Below are positions 21,940 through 33,405 of a stretch of 64,000 bases of DNA, piece by piece; the stretch's first letter is position 1; each line of letters begins with the position of its first letter. Under the pieces are notes generated by a model that had not been told where the DNA came from, searched no databases, and saw only the letters and a list, made by a program, of their open reading frames with translations. The stretch spans positions 6,415,001 to 6,479,000 of the forward strand of contig CAHIKZ030000058.1 in the NCBI GenBank assembly GCA_903632075.3, read 5' to 3'. The DNA comes from Acanthosepion pharaonis (taxonomy: Eukaryota > Mollusca > Cephalopoda > Sepiida > Sepiidae). Made by a program: the position numbers and the translations under genes.

Positions 21940-22140
21940 CAAATAATATCTTATAGCATATAAAACCACCCAACTTTCACCTAAAAAGGTAAAAAAAATA
22001 TCCCCAAAGTCTTGTATGTGAATTTGAGGTATCTGATAGGTTAACATTTACCTAAACACTGTAGACTGCAAGTACTTATATTAATCTTCACTCTATAATA
22101 GTGTAATATCAAATATAAAAGGAAAGCTGTTTTATATTTA
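21940..22140 (+). repeat. dispersed repeat V, 3' half
   Basis: TGAATTTGAGGTATCTGATA, GGTTAACATTTACC, CTGTAGACTGCAAGTAC and GTAATATCAAATATAAAAGG match the 3' half of the copy at 13440-13870. It abuts the minisatellite. Confidence 0.55.
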
Positions 22141-23656
22141 TATTCTATCAGATATGTTATTTTCTCATTTTTTCCTTCTGGATGACTCAAGAGTTAAAAG
22201 GGGAAAATAATTATCATTATTTGACAAAATCAAACAATTGTTACAATCATTGAAACCAAAAACCAAAAATAATCCCAGGATTTCTGTTAAAACAAATATA
22301 CTTTGGTTTTAAATGATATACCATGCAACTGTTTTCAAGTGAACAAGCAGAAATTCAATATTTTTGGCAAGTGATAACCATTTCATGAACACAATATTCT
22401 CAAAGAGAGACATTATTGTTGAGATAATTTTTTTTTTTTCTACTGAAATTTGTTTTTTTATAAGGAATTCTAGAAGACTCATAACTAAATTAAAAAAAAA
22501 AAAAAAAAAATTGTTTTATCATATTAAAATGAATAATATATTTCAAAATGTCTTAAAATTTATTTCCATCAAATTTAATTGAACTTAAACCTTTGTTCTG
22601 ATTGTCTTAAAAAAACTATTTTACAATCAGTTTATGTTAATTTCTTTTGTGTCATATAACAAGAGAAATCTCTAATCAAATTGATTAGAAATTGATTTTG
22701 GAGACTATTGATCACCAGGCAGATTTTTCTATCTCAAAAAAGGAAAAATTAAGTTGTAAACGAAAAAAAATTGATTTCTTTTCCAGACATAAATATTACT
22801 ATTTTCATTTAGGCTGAATAAAAATGTCTGGTTGCATATTTACAAAAAGCTGAAAACTTTTTTCAAAAATATTTTTTTCCAATGACACAAAGCTGCAAAA
22901 GAAATTTTATATTAACAGACGGATATAACCTGGAAGGTCAACAAGATTTTATCATTACAACTGGCAGCAAACTTGGTTTTATATGGAAAGTTTGAATTCA
23001 TTCAAAACAGATATATATTAATCAAGAAATACTATTAATAGTTTTAAAAAATGAGTTCTGTTTTTAGATTGCATCTAAGTACTTATATTAGAAGTGAACA
23101 AGTGTCATAAAATGATAAAATATATTTAAGCTAAAATGGAAGAAGAATAAAAAGAGAAAGAGAGAAAAATAATATATTTTAAAATCATATGAGTTCATTG
23201 GTAAAAACCCTTTCCATACAGTCTGGTCATATCTGTCCAGATAAACATCTGAATTTAATAATACCAAATAATCATAGAGAGATATATGCTGATGAATCAA
23301 GCTGAGCAACATGGTGGTGATATGATGATATGCCTCGAAATTAATTTATTTTATGATTTTTCATTGATAGATCATTGAACTTTAATACCATGACAACCAG
23401 GCTATTATTGATTCTGATAATGAGTTAGAAGTAAGGGAATAGATGAATTTGACTTTAGGCCAAGTGCATGTATGTTGATGGCATTCAATTGCAATGGAAA
23501 AGACCATATAACCCAGGCATAATCCTAATATATGTGAAAATATATAGAAAATAGGAAGGAACTGGTTAGGTAAATAATCCAAAGTCCCTTAGTATTTTAG
23601 TTATTATTTTTAAAAAATAGTGCTTGATACAAAAGTAGAGCATAAATATAATTATT

Positions 23657-23852
23657 TATTTAAAAATATGATTCCAAATCGCTACATAAGAGGTCTCATG
23701 TTTCATGTTGGAATCCAACAAAAATTTCGCTTGAAGATGGAATGGAGCCCATTTTACTTTCAACTCAATTTAATTTAAAGGATTATATTGAAGTTTTCGG
23801 CTCTTGTTTTGAAACATGAGACCTCTTTATTTGGAATGATATTTTTTAAATA
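23657..23852. mobile_element. terminal-inverted-repeat MITE, ~196 bp
   Basis: Left end TATTTAAAAATATGATTCCA then AGAGGTCTCATGTTTCA; the right end is the inverse of these, except that the left arm has an 8-base insertion (CGCTACAT). The centre has no frame. A (TA)n tract starts 15 bases beyond the right end. Confidence 0.7.
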
Positions 23853-23863
23853 AATATTTTATA

Positions 23864-23867
<4 letters not shown>

Positions 23868-23897
<30 letters not shown>
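23868..23897. repeat. (TA)n microsatellite
   Basis: About 15 TA units just right of the MITE. Confidence 0.95.
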
Positions 23898-23901
<4 letters not shown>

Positions 23902-24207
23902 TCAGTAATCAGGTAGGCAATGACTGGCCACTACTTTCATGAGTTTACACACAATCTTCAGGTAGCCAGTAATTTGCAGTAATAAGATGATTACCTTACA
24001 TGCTACTGGACAAGTACAATTTGACAAGCAAACCAAACTCAGACAGTGGGGAGGGCAGATCATCCAGCCAAGATCTAAAATGGCAAAAAAAAAAAAATTA
24101 AACCTGGAAAGGCTTGCTCTATTATTTTTATGGCATAGAGCACTTTTATGCCAGAAGACTAATTTTGGGCAGATTCTATTTAGAGCTGCTTATTCAAATC
24201 TTGGAAT

Positions 24208-24231
24208 TATATATATATATATATATATATA
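24208..24231. repeat. (TA)n microsatellite
   Basis: About 12 TA units. The preceding 300 bases (a poly(A) at 24081-24094 included) hold nothing I recognise. Confidence 0.95.
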
Positions 24232-24334
24232 AGTTGGTTGGTCGGTTGTTTTTGTTTAGTGACATATCAACCTCTATGGTTTATTTAATACTGAAAATGT
24301 AAATATTTTATATGCAATGTAATCTGTAAATCTG

Positions 24335-24785
24335 ATCAGCTAGACAACCCCAAACGAAGATTCTTTCAAGCCACTGTAGAGGTGGTTTTAATGTATGGTG
24401 CCACTGCTTGGACATTAACTAAAACCTTAGAGTCTAAGCTTGATTGAACTTACACTTAGATACTGAGAGCTATACTTAACATTTCTTGGAGAGAACATTC
24501 AACTAAATCACAGCTCTAAGGACCCATTCCTGATATTTCTACAATCTTGCATGAACACAGAATGCATTTTTTAGGACCTGCTGGCAAGAAAAGCAAGAAG
24601 TTGCAAGTGATCTACCGCTTTGGACATCTAGCCACGGAGTCAGATGGGTTGGTTGCTCAGCAACCACCTACATTGACCAGCTATGTTATGACACAGAATG
24701 CTTCCTTAATGATCTTCTGATCTTGATGCTGGACTGTGATGGTTGGTATGATAGACTCATGAATGTCTGAACTAGCTCAACTGAA
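24335..24785 (+). pseudogene. RTE-like LINE, reverse transcriptase C-terminal region
   Basis: The plus strand reads FFQATVEVVLMYGATAWTLT near 24360, then LRAILNISWREHPTKSQLYG-like codons, then HFLGHCWR near 24570, and VGWVGRP-type and DRLMNVxTSSTE near 24765. This series (VLLYG.TTWTLT, NISWKxHPT, FAGHCWRSK, CGRPxxTYxDxL) is the conserved region between the polymerase domain and the 3' end in RTE-type elements. There are a few stops and small indels, and the 5' part is absent, as in most 5'-truncated insertions. SINE A lies 10 bases downstream in the opposite orientation. Confidence 0.75.
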
Positions 24786-24794
24786 TAATAAATA

Positions 24795-25030
24795 CTAATT
24801 AAGAACAATTAACCCATAGTGGGAAAGAGAAGAGGTGTATTCATAGCTTTCCCAAGAGTATTTGTACACAAGTGAATATAAAAAAAACCTAAGTAGAATT
24901 GGAACTTGGCTCTCTGAATAACAATTCTGAACCAATATCTATTAGGCCATCAGCACATTTAAGCTTACAGCACCTGCTATTCAAAAAGTGGTCACCCATC
25001 TGTGTACTGACCAGCCTTGATGATGTTTAA
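24795..25030 (-). mobile_element. SINE A, partial
   Basis: On the minus strand this has the 3' half of the 5S-like segment (ATGGGTGACCACTTTTTGAA, GCAGGTGCTGTAAGCTT), then the tRNA-like head with GAGCCAAGTTCCAATTC, and the core CTTGGGAAAGCTATG to CCATAGTGGGAA (shown here as the plus strand reads). The 5S front and the 3' tail are missing. Confidence 0.75.
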
Positions 25031-25078
25031 ATTTGTTGATCATACGGGGAACCAGTCTTTCAACAGTAAACCCTCTGC

Positions 25079-25081
<3 letters not shown>

Positions 25082-25147
<66 letters not shown>
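25082..25147. repeat. (TA)n microsatellite
   Basis: About 33 TA units, immediately followed by a fragment of repeat K. Confidence 0.95.
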
Positions 25148-25150
<3 letters not shown>

Positions 25151-25235
25151 CATGTGCTGAAAATTGCATTCAGGCATGCTGCTTGGTGTTGACCTCAGTA
25201 TCCACTTTTATATTTACATACACTTTATTTCTGAT
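25148..25235 (+). repeat. repeat K fragment
   Basis: GCTGAAAATTGCATTCAGG, GCTTGGTGTTGACCTCAGTA and TCCACTTTTATATTTACATA match the first half of repeat K (1526-1672, 32715-32879). Confidence 0.6.
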
Positions 25236-25271
25236 TTGCCTTTAAAACACATTCAGTTAACCTTGCTTGAT

Positions 25272-25490
25272 TGTAAATCTCTCCTTAGCCAAGTGGTTAA
25301 AGCATGCCAGATCAGATGGTGGTTTGACCTGCAAAGGGGATACAGGTTCAAATCTTGGTGGAGGGTACATTTTTTTATTAAGTTTTTCTGAAGTGCACAA
25401 GGCACTAGATGAAATAAGTACGGTTTAAAAAAGAAAACAGACCATTTACTCAGTTATAGGTATCTACTAAAAATAATGCTTGGAGTAATA
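25272..25490 (+). mobile_element. SINE C, tRNA-Ser-like head
   Basis: CCTTAGCCAAGTGGTTAAAG is a good A box of tRNA-Ser type and GATACAGGTTCAAATCTTGG a good B box, about 45 bases apart. The body then runs through GTGCACAAGGCACTAGATG, ACTCAGTTATAGGTATC and ACTAAAAATAATGCTTGG. No CCA end and no tRNA fold with intact acceptor stem is visible, so this is a SINE, not a tRNA gene. Other copies: 39325-39520 and 56975-57190 (minus), fragments at 12310-12415 and 33290-33372, and an inverted pair at 34036-34246. Confidence 0.75.
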
Positions 25491-25534
25491 AAAATATATT
25501 GGATTAAAAAAATATAATCCAAAAATTCTTTAGA

Positions 25535-25538
<4 letters not shown>

Positions 25539-25568
<30 letters not shown>

Positions 25569-25673
25569 TTGAACAATAAAAAAATTAAAATTTTCAGACA
25601 CACTGGGTTTTATATTAATATTTTTTTGTTTTATTATTTCAATTAAATTCCTTGATTAGTTTCAGCCATACAT

Positions 25674-25718
<45 letters not shown>
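25539..25718. repeat. (TA)n, then (CA)n-(TA)n
   Basis: TA run 25539-25565, 107 bases of AT-rich spacer, then CA 25673-25688 and TA 25688-25718. Confidence 0.95.
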
Positions 25719-25719
<1 letters not shown>

Positions 25720-25723
<4 letters not shown>

Positions 25724-26873
25724 AAGGGTTTAACTTGTGTGTGTAGATATCTCACAAAAGTAAATTCAGTCTTGAAAGGATTAAAGATCAAAGATCCATC
25801 TACAGTGATAATTTGAAAAAAATGCGTTCATGTTTACTGATTTAAATCAACAAAAACAGGAAGTTGCAGAGATCCATGATTGCCAATGTCCTGGAAAGAC
25901 ATGATGCAAAAAAGCCGAAGACACTGAAAAAAGAAAGAGAAATTATTGAATAATAATGACATAAGGAAGCCAATGGAAGCAAGATGGTCCTGTGATTGTA
26001 AAATTTGCAAAGTTATGTGAAATATTATGTAAAAAAGCTTTGGGCAATTATTTTCGTTTTTATTTTTAAGCCATATTTTTCTGTTTATGTATTTATAATT
26101 GCTTTTTAAAATATTGGAAACAAAATTAAATGATGTACTTGAAATATGGAGTCAAAGGAGACAAAGGGCAATATTTAATAAAATGGTTTTCATTTTACAC
26201 AAAATGTCCTCTCATTATTTGATTTATAGGCAATGACAAGAAGGTCATTTGTATGATAGGACATCTTCCTTTTCTAAAGTTAAAAGAAAAATAATCCAAC
26301 TATCATAAAAATATGAAACAAATCAGTGTTTTCTTGAGCTGAATTTATTTCTAGAAAAGCTCTTCTCAATATTTTAAGAAAAAAATTTTATTTAGTTTTT
26401 ATTTTTAAATTTGGGAAAAAAAATCTAAACAGATTTATCTTTTTCTTGTAAGATCATCCTGGTCTGCTGAACAATTTAATCATCTCATATAAATTTTAAA
26501 AAATATGGCAAAAATAGCAAAAAGGATTCTAGAAAGTTCAATTTTGATTCAGCAACAATTAAACAAAAGGTGAATAGAATTCATGTCTGACTGATTTTGG
26601 AAAGATAGGAAAAATAAATTATGACAAAAGAGTAGAATTATAGGCTAGACTGGACAAAAGTTTTTTTTCTTTCTTCAATTTCTAATAATAATAAAAAAAA
26701 TGCCATAATCAATAAAATCCTGATGTTAATTCTTATCTAACTGATCTGTATTAGCTCAGCACGTATTTAGTTTTTCTTCTTTCATTTTTATTTACCAAGG
26801 TAATTCTTTGGCAAAATAAAAATTGGGCATGAAGATTCAGATATATAATTTCTTTCTGGAATCATAAAGAGTG

Positions 26874-26875
<2 letters not shown>
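25720..26875. other. anonymous AT-rich DNA
   Basis: No SINE, transposon end or protein-like frame was recognised. There are homopolymer A/T runs only. Confidence 0.5.

Positions 26876-26918
<43 letters not shown>
26876..26918. repeat. (TA)n microsatellite
   Basis: About 21 TA units. The sequence 26919-27144 between this and the next TA tract has a CACCTGAGGATGCC box followed by GGTTGAAACC and then GTATTGAGCACTTTTTAAC, reminiscent of repeat K's tail but too diverged to be sure. Confidence 0.95.
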
Positions 26919-27142
26919 TTTAAAAATCAGGAGGTCAGTTTTTGATAAAATTCACCTGAGGATGCCATAAGGTTTAAGGTTGAAACCAAGTTAGTGGATC
27001 CAACTGATGTCTTGATGTTTAAATTTAAAACTCTACATGTTATTTTTACTTTTATTTTATCTTTTCTCATGTGTATTGAGCACTTTTTAACACTACTGTT
27101 TCCTGGTCTGATTGATTTAACTCTGACAATTAACCATTTATG

Positions 27143-27144
<2 letters not shown>

Positions 27145-27177
<33 letters not shown>
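27145..27177. repeat. (TA)n microsatellite
   Basis: About 16 TA units. Confidence 0.95.
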
Positions 27178-27180
<3 letters not shown>

Positions 27181-27189
27181 CCACACAGA

Positions 27190-27385
27190 GTATTCTGGAA
27201 TGGCAATGGTGAAATTAATTGTTTCTATACAAAAAACATTCAGAATGCATTGACCAAACAGTTTGTGTTATTGTCAGTGGAAATTGTAAAATCTTTCTTT
27301 CAAAAAAGCTTTTCCAAAAAATAGGTTTCTCATGTCTACTAACTGCTGTTGCTCTTTCTAATATTGATGTGTGTTTCCTTCATAA
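27190..27385. repeat. repeat X, diverged copy
   Basis: TGCATTGACCAAACAGTTTG, TCAGTGGAAATTGTAAAATC and CTTTTCCAAAAAATAGG, then TTTCTCATGTCTACTAACTG, follow the order of repeat X (7155-7460) at lower similarity. The second half is missing. Confidence 0.4.
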
Positions 27386-28229
27386 GATTTTTTTTATTTA
27401 AGACCTAAATGATTAATTTACTTGAATGCCATTTTTAGTCATTGATCTGAGTAAATGATTGTATATAGATGATAGTTTCGACATCATGGCATTGATATGG
27501 GAGAATTTGTTTTGCAACATAGTTTAATAGTTTTAATGAAACATTTATGGCAGAAACTTCAAAATTTGCCAGACTGAAAACACAGCAAACAAAACTGTCA
27601 AGTTATTTACTCTAAGTTAATTAGTGATTGAATGTCTCAGTTTTGTGATTTTATGTGTAGGAATAAGTAATTTTATTTTTGTTTTAGTTAAGTGAAAACT
27701 TAGACATTTCTTTACAGGAACATTTGTGTATAAACATTTCATATTTAAACTACTCCTATATTTGTTTCTGAGGTCTATTTGTTTTTTAAATTCATTTAAA
27801 AGATCACTTACACTTTGATCCTAGACATCTGGCTGCAGAATAATATTTTTCTTTGCTTTGAGGCCTTTTTATATCCTGGATCTGATTTACAATGATATAG
27901 TTTAGGAAGATTTTTTTTTTGGTTTTTACAAAAATGTGGGAGTGCTAACAGGATATGACAGTATTAATGATTTTAGTGATTATTAATTTTATCAATGATT
28001 ATTAATTATCACTTCATAATTACATGATTATGCATAATTATTAAATCCTATTAATGATTATATAGATAATTAATTATATTGTTTTTACAAAAAAATTCTT
28101 TTTATATATTTTTATAAGCTTTATGAATTAGTCAAAGCTTAAAGCCATCATTATTGTACATGTTAATAGATTTTACAAAATAAAGCTAGAAATATATATT
28201 TTTAATGAATAATTATCAAGATGATGGAA

Positions 28230-28790
28230 AATATGACAGGGATTGTGAAGGGTGTTACCCAGAGGCTAAACAAAGTATTAAGAAGCAGAAACATTTCATT
28301 AGGAACAAAGAAAAGAGTTCTGAACTGCTACATATCTATTCTTCTATATGGCTGTGAATGCTGAACAATTTTCTCACAGATGAATATAAGACTTGAAGTG
28401 ACAGAAATGAAGTTCTACAGAAGGATGCTGACAAAACCATGGATAGAACATGTGAGTAACAAGGAAGTTCTAAGGATAATATGAATGAAAATGACACTTC
28501 TATTTAGAGAGAGAGAGAGAGAATGAGAATTGAAATTTTTGGGACACATAATGAGGAAAGAAGACTTGGAGAATTTAAACCCATAGGACACACTGAAGTC
28601 AAGAGGGAAACAGTGAGTAACCTACCTAATTAATTTATATAAATTAATAGGGGACTGGGATAGATAGTAAAAAACAGGGACTGGGATAGATAGTAAAAAG
28701 ACAAATCTTGCTTAGAGCAACAAAGAACAAGAGGCTGTAGAGAGCCATGATCATACACATTCTGAAAGGAGACAGCATATAAAAGAAATT
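28230..28790 (+). pseudogene. non-LTR LINE 3' end, C-terminal region
   Basis: The plus strand reads SRNISLGTKKRVLNCYIS then ILLYGCECWT near 28340, EMKFYRRMLTKPWIEHVSN near 28410, and FLGHIMRKEDLENL near 28540. These are the conserved post-polymerase blocks of a widespread non-LTR family (LLYGSETWT, FYRRMLRIPWTxHVSNEEVL, FLGHIMRKxGLENL). An (AG)n expansion at 28503-28522 breaks the frame. Beyond 28640 a 27-base segment (GGGACTGGGATAGATAG...) is duplicated in tandem, and the end carries ATGATCATACACATTCTGAA, shared with the other copies' 3' end. Confidence 0.8.
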
Positions 28791-29062
28791 GTTCATTTTG
28801 AAAACAGACTTATGTTTAATTATTGCTTTTTAACTGCAACTTGCACTGAAATTTAGGTGAGAAAGATGAGTTAAGGAGTTTAGTATTATTAATTGAAATA
28901 GCAAACTCAGTGGATATTATTAACTGTTTAAATACTATCAATTTTTTATTCAATCTGACTTTAAAGTCTGCCTCTTCATCTGAACTAGTTTGAATAGAAT
29001 TTCTTGTCTCAAATATTCAGACAAAAAAGTATTTATATTGCTTGATATTTTTTGTAATTGAA

Positions 29063-29220
29063 GACCAGTAGCCTCCAAGCCACCATTAACCAGTATCCTA
29101 CAACCAGCCTCCAACCATCCTTCAACCAATATCTTCCAACCATCCTTCAGACAATATCTTCCAACCAGGCTTCAACCAGTATCCTCCAACTAGCTATTAA
29201 CCAGTACCCTCTGGCATTCT
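29063..29220 (+). repeat. 25-bp minisatellite, about 6 copies
   Basis: The unit is AACCAATATCTTCCAACCAT followed by CCTTC, with one copy lengthened by 11 bases. The open frame across it (29058-29291), rich in Thr, Ser, Gln and Leu, is a product of the repeat. Confidence 0.85.
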
Positions 29221-29689
29221 CCAGGCAGTGTATTATTTGTTCTCTCAACAGAAATATTATCTTCAAGACAGACATTTTGGAAATTTGTTAGACTAAGTCA
29301 TAGGTTATTCCATTCTTGATATATGCTTAAAGAAAGAAGTGCTTTCAAGGGAAATAATTCCCAAGTGAAATGTAATTGGATTTGCTCAATGGAAAATCTT
29401 AATTTTCTTTCACCAGTTAATTTCCTGAAGATATAGTTGCCAAATTCAGCTAGTCCATTAGCTTGTAACTTTCATTTATAACTACTGACACCAAATGTTA
29501 TCCACCTTGTGAGACAGAAGTGGCAAGAAATATGAATAATTTAACAGAAACTCCAACCATATATAGTCTATTAGTAATGACCATTTGGAGAGGATGATTG
29601 TTTCTCCCAAAAGCACAGGAACTAAAAATTGCGTACAAGCAAACTCTCAGTACTTAAGCAGTAAGAGGCAAGTATCATGGCTCATCAGG

Positions 29690-29908
29690 TAAAAGAATGT
29701 GAAATTATTTTGGCTTTAAACAAAACTGAACTGTTACATAATGTAAGTCCTCCTATATGGAAATGATTGATGGACATTCTCATCATAGATGAAGAAGAAA
29801 GTTGAGACAATGGAAATATGGTTCTACAGACAGATACTGAGAAGACCATGAACTGAAAATGTAAGCAATGACAAAGTTTTAGAGAAAATGCAAACAAAAA
29901 GGATACTT
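29690..29908 (+). pseudogene. LINE 3' end, part before the SINE dimer
   Basis: On the plus strand, EIWFYRQILRRPxTENVSN and DKVLEKMQTKRILI near 29815-29908 are the same FYRRMLR...HVSN blocks as in 28230-28790. The frame is interrupted at 29908 by two SINE D copies and resumes at 30198. Upstream, TCCTCCTATATGGAAATGAT is the LLYG block in decayed form. Confidence 0.75.
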
Positions 29909-29924
29909 ATACTTAACATCAGAA

Positions 29925-30063
29925 GGGCACCTCAGTGTGGTGTAATGGTTAGCAAGCTTATCTCACTAGATCAGTTATGACTGAAAAGTGACTTTGATCC
30001 TCACTAGGTGCTTCATACTTTCAGCATTGTGCCACATCTAAGCTACACTTAGAAAATAATAAG
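29925..30063 (+). mobile_element. SINE D, first of a tandem dimer
   Basis: GGCACCTCAGTGTGGTGTAA then TGGTTAGCAAGC (A box region) and TGACTTTGATCCTCACTAGG (B box), followed by CATACTTTCAGCATTGTGCC and CCACATCTAAGCTACACTTA. It is preceded by a 17-base target duplication (29908-29924) and joined directly to a second copy. Confidence 0.85.
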
Positions 30064-30197
30064 GCACCTCGAGGTGGTGTAATGGTTAGCAAGCTGGTCT
30101 CACTAGAACAATTACGACTGAGTAGTGAGTTTGATCCTCACTGGCTGCCCTTTACTTTTGGCCTTGTACCACATCCAAACTATGCTTGGAAAATCAC
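30064..30197 (+). mobile_element. SINE D, second of a tandem dimer
   Basis: GGCACCTCGAGGTGGTGTAA, TGGTTAGCAAGCTGG, TGAGTTTGATCCTCACTGG and GGCCTTGTACCACATCCAA, ending GGAAAATCAC. The second copy of the target duplication TATACTTAACATCAGAA follows at 30198-30214. Only one duplication pair brackets both SINEs, so the dimer probably moved as a unit or formed by recombination in place. Confidence 0.85.
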
Positions 30198-30425
30198 TAT
30201 ACTTAACATCAGAATGAGATGGTTGTATTTTCTGGAGCACATAATGAAAAAAGGGGACTTGAAAAATTTGATACTGACAGGACAGATTGAAGAAAAGAGA
30301 GCCAAAAGAAAGCAGCATAAAACAAGTTTGTGTAAATGAATAGAAAAATGGGGTTTAGCAGAAAGAGCAAAAAGACAAAATTTATAAAGGTTAGCTATGA
30401 TTACTAACATTCTAAAGGGACATGG
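30198..30425 (+). pseudogene. LINE 3' end, part after the SINE dimer
   Basis: The frame continues as ILNIRMRWLYFLEHIMKKGD then LKNLILTGQIEEKRAKRK, the FLGHIMRKEGLENLILTG(R/H)IEGKR block of this family. It then runs to SLCKxMEKWGLAERAKRQ-type sequence and the terminal CTAACATTCTAAAGGGACAT. A GAAGAAGAAG run at 30437-30451 follows. Removing the dimer and one duplication copy restores a continuous reading frame across the junction. Confidence 0.8.
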
Positions 30426-30904
30426 CACATAGATAAAGAAGAAGAAGAAGTAAGTGCCTATATATGTGTGTGTGTTTTGTATAGAAATTTATTGCAAAAC
30501 AAAATTTATTTTACAAAAATGTGAATGAACATATTCCAACCAAAAAATTATAAAAGCTTATTTTAGGATATTCTTGAATTAATAGTGAAATAGTATGTTC
30601 TTTTTTAGTCAATAAAAAGAGTTCTGTTCAAAGGTTAATGTTAGCAGAGGTTATTTGAATAACTCTTTTGGTACACTGACATTGCATATTTTAGCATAGT
30701 TCTAAATTGGTAGATATGTTTCGTTGTTTTACTGTTGAAATAGATAGATATAACCATATGCTCCATTCTATTGGTTATTTTTATTATGGCTTGACTATCC
30801 TATTTCAGACTGTTGGTCACCTGGTTGAAAGACATTTGACCAAAAGACATTCTCCCAAAGGATATTTATTAACTTACTGTTAATAGTTAGAAACACTTAA
30901 TATT

Positions 30905-30960
30905 ACACTATTTACATTGTTTGGACTATCATCCTCATCTTTGTTGTCATATTTAGCAGA
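30905..30960 (-). mobile_element. SINE E 3' fragment
   Basis: TTTACATTGTTTGGACTATC then CTCATCTTTGTTGTC matches the inverted-pair sequence at 348-380 and the copy at 8480-8520. Confidence 0.5.
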
Positions 30961-32714
30961 TTGTTTTTCCTTTCTTCACAACAACCAGATCTTTGAGTTT
31001 TGCACGATGGAGACAGAGGTTAGCATGGATCCTAAGGTCCTAGAATGTTTTACTCTTTAATTTCTAGAACAGTGTAGCATGGATGTTGCAAGAGAGGTGA
31101 TTACCACAGCCCTAAATTTTTAGGGGCACAAAAAAAAATTAATTAAGTTGAGAAATATATAATAGCATAGGGCCAAGAAGGAGGGGCAATAATTTAAATT
31201 GCTTCAGGTGCTGAAAACCTACTCTACACCACTCATGAGGATGAGACATTCCTTATTACAACTGTTTCTCCAAAACAGAAATTACTTACAATTCAACCTA
31301 ATAAATGGAATTTTGCATTAAAAATGATTTAATATAATTATTTTAAAATGTGAATGTATGGAGAAAAACACATTCATAATGAATTCTTTCAGACAATCTT
31401 AAAGATACTGAATTTTAAGTTTATAAGTTGAAAGATGTAGATGATAAAAGTGTCAAACTTTAGAAGCCTGTTATGATTAGAATAAATATTTTATCTTGAG
31501 TCAATTCAATATTTTACCTAAAAGACCCCACCCCACAAAAAATTCCAAAACACCACCATTGAGTTAAACCTCTCCAAGAGGAGAATTAAAAAAGGAAAAG
31601 AAAATAATAACTGAAGTTTTTATATTAATGGCAATAGCAGCACTTAGAGAATAAAATTTAATTTATTATCTTATGATAACTACAACAGCTAATCTAATCA
31701 TCTAAATATTCAATCTTTGAAAGACACTGTATTGGTATTGATCAGCTTTTTGATGTCCTAACATTTATATTAGTCTCTCTGATTACAGGCTTTTAACAAC
31801 TGACTTACATTTCATATACAATTGATATCTTTACTATAGAGAAATGTTTAGCAAAATTATTTCCTTATACGCTATATATTTTCTATCCCAAAGCAACAGT
31901 GCACATTTCCTTGGTTAAAAGTCTCAAATTATATTCTCCAAATGATGTTACATTTACTTAATGATTTTATAAAAATAACTTCTTTGTGAAAGTGAGAATC
32001 TATGGAAGATGTAGTTTCGTTTCTTGTTAGTTATTGTGTCAGCTTTATGATTAAAGCTGACAAGATTTTCATCTTCAATTTGCTGACTGAAAAGTACTTA
32101 GCATATACAAAAGAAACTTATAAATAAAAAGAGAAAAATCCTATTGTGCTAAATATCCTATGAAACATTTTATGAATGGGTTAAATGCTTATGAATTATA
32201 GCATTAATCATTTACAGCAATCCATATGTATTTGTCTTTTTACTCTGTGGAGGTGGGATGTCAAAGCTTTACCTGTTTTGTCCATTGATTCATAAAAACC
32301 GATAAAAGAACAATATGTCATCGATAGAAAATGAAACACTGGCAATGAAAAGAATGTTACTTAGTAACAAATGACTCATGTTAATATTCCACAATGAATA
32401 ATAATAATAATAACAGCAATAATGATGATAATAATAAATTATTAGTGTGAGCAGCAGCTGCCCCTATCAAAGTTCATTGTCAGGATAACAGCCTTTTAGA
32501 ACTACTACCTGGGTAGGTGAAGTAGTTATAGGAGAGTGGTTTAGCCAAGAGCTCATTTGCAAACATTCTTTTCCATTAAACAATGTTGCATGTCAGTTGT
32601 TCTAAGGCTCTTTGTGTAGAGTAAATTATACTCAATTTGTTGATGCACATTATTCACCTTGCACTCCACTTCAATTCTTTTTGGCTTTCTTTCTTCCTAT
32701 ATAAATAAACAAGC
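30961..32714. other. anonymous AT-rich DNA
   Basis: Apart from the AAT run, nothing was recognised on either strand. A small hairpin (CCTCTCCAAGAGGAG at 31571) is not distinctive. Confidence 0.5.
32398..32445 (+). repeat. (AAT)n imperfect microsatellite
   Basis: AATAATAATAATAATAACAG with further ATA/ATG variants to 32445. Confidence 0.85.
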
Positions 32715-32877
32715 AGACATTCCCTGGTCTGATGATTGTGTTTAAACATGAAACAGACTATCGCCACTGAGTGTTGACTGCAATGTCCACTTTTACATAT
32801 GCCCTATCCCTGATAATGAGCATTTTAGCCTATAAATATATCATACCGTAAAACTATATTTTGCACATATATTTCCA

Positions 32878-32937
<60 letters not shown>
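32715..32937 (+). repeat. repeat K plus (TA)n
   Basis: Full K order: GGTCTGATGATTGTGTTTAA, ACATGAAACAGACTATCGCC, GTGTTGACTGCAATGTCCAC, AATGAGCATTTTAGCC and ATCATACCGTAAAACTATAT. A (TA)n tract of about 29 units then runs 32880-32937. It is the best-preserved K copy here. Confidence 0.7.
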
Positions 32938-32939
<2 letters not shown>

Positions 32940-33289
32940 CTCACCAGTAGAATGACTTAGAGTTTCATGTGCAACACAATCATCAGGTGTTAAGTAAAGA
33001 CTGACTGTTAGATAATTTGAGTCTTAATAAAAAATATCTGATCAATGCAATGCTGGTGCAGTCCATATATTATATGTGGATTACTGGTTTAAAAAAAAAT
33101 CTCTTTGTCTAGACCACACTCTACACACTTTCCTTCCAAGTACTGCTACAAACAATAGAAATGAACAAGAATGTTATAACATAGTGTGCATGCATAACAA
33201 ATTTCAAGGTTAATCTGTGCCAAGCAGCTTCAGTTTGGATACTTTAACTCTGTTACCATAGCAATGTTTTGATCAGACCTTGTTATTAC

Positions 33290-33405
33290 TTCAAATATTA
33301 TTTTTAGTAGGTACTCTTATTTGGGTAGATGTTCTGTTTTCATCATTTATTTCATCTACTGGCCTGAGCACTCAATTCTCTCTCTCTCTCTATATATATA
33401 TATAT
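33290..33405 (-). mobile_element. SINE C 3' fragment, (CT)n and (TA)n
   Basis: On the minus strand 33372-33295 has the body of SINE C (CAGGCCAGTAGATGAAATAA, GAACATCTACCC, AGTACCTACTAAAAAT). It is followed on its 5' side by CT 33379-33391 and TA 33391-33405 instead of a tRNA head. Confidence 0.6.

Noticed and set aside
21423..22047. Three overlapping minus frames of 164, 107 and 118 codons
   Set aside because: They exist only because the 29-bp minisatellite has no minus-strand stop in any phase.
25272..25345. Possible tRNA-Ser gene
   Set aside because: A and B boxes are good, but the acceptor stem is not closed and the sequence continues into a repeated SINE body.
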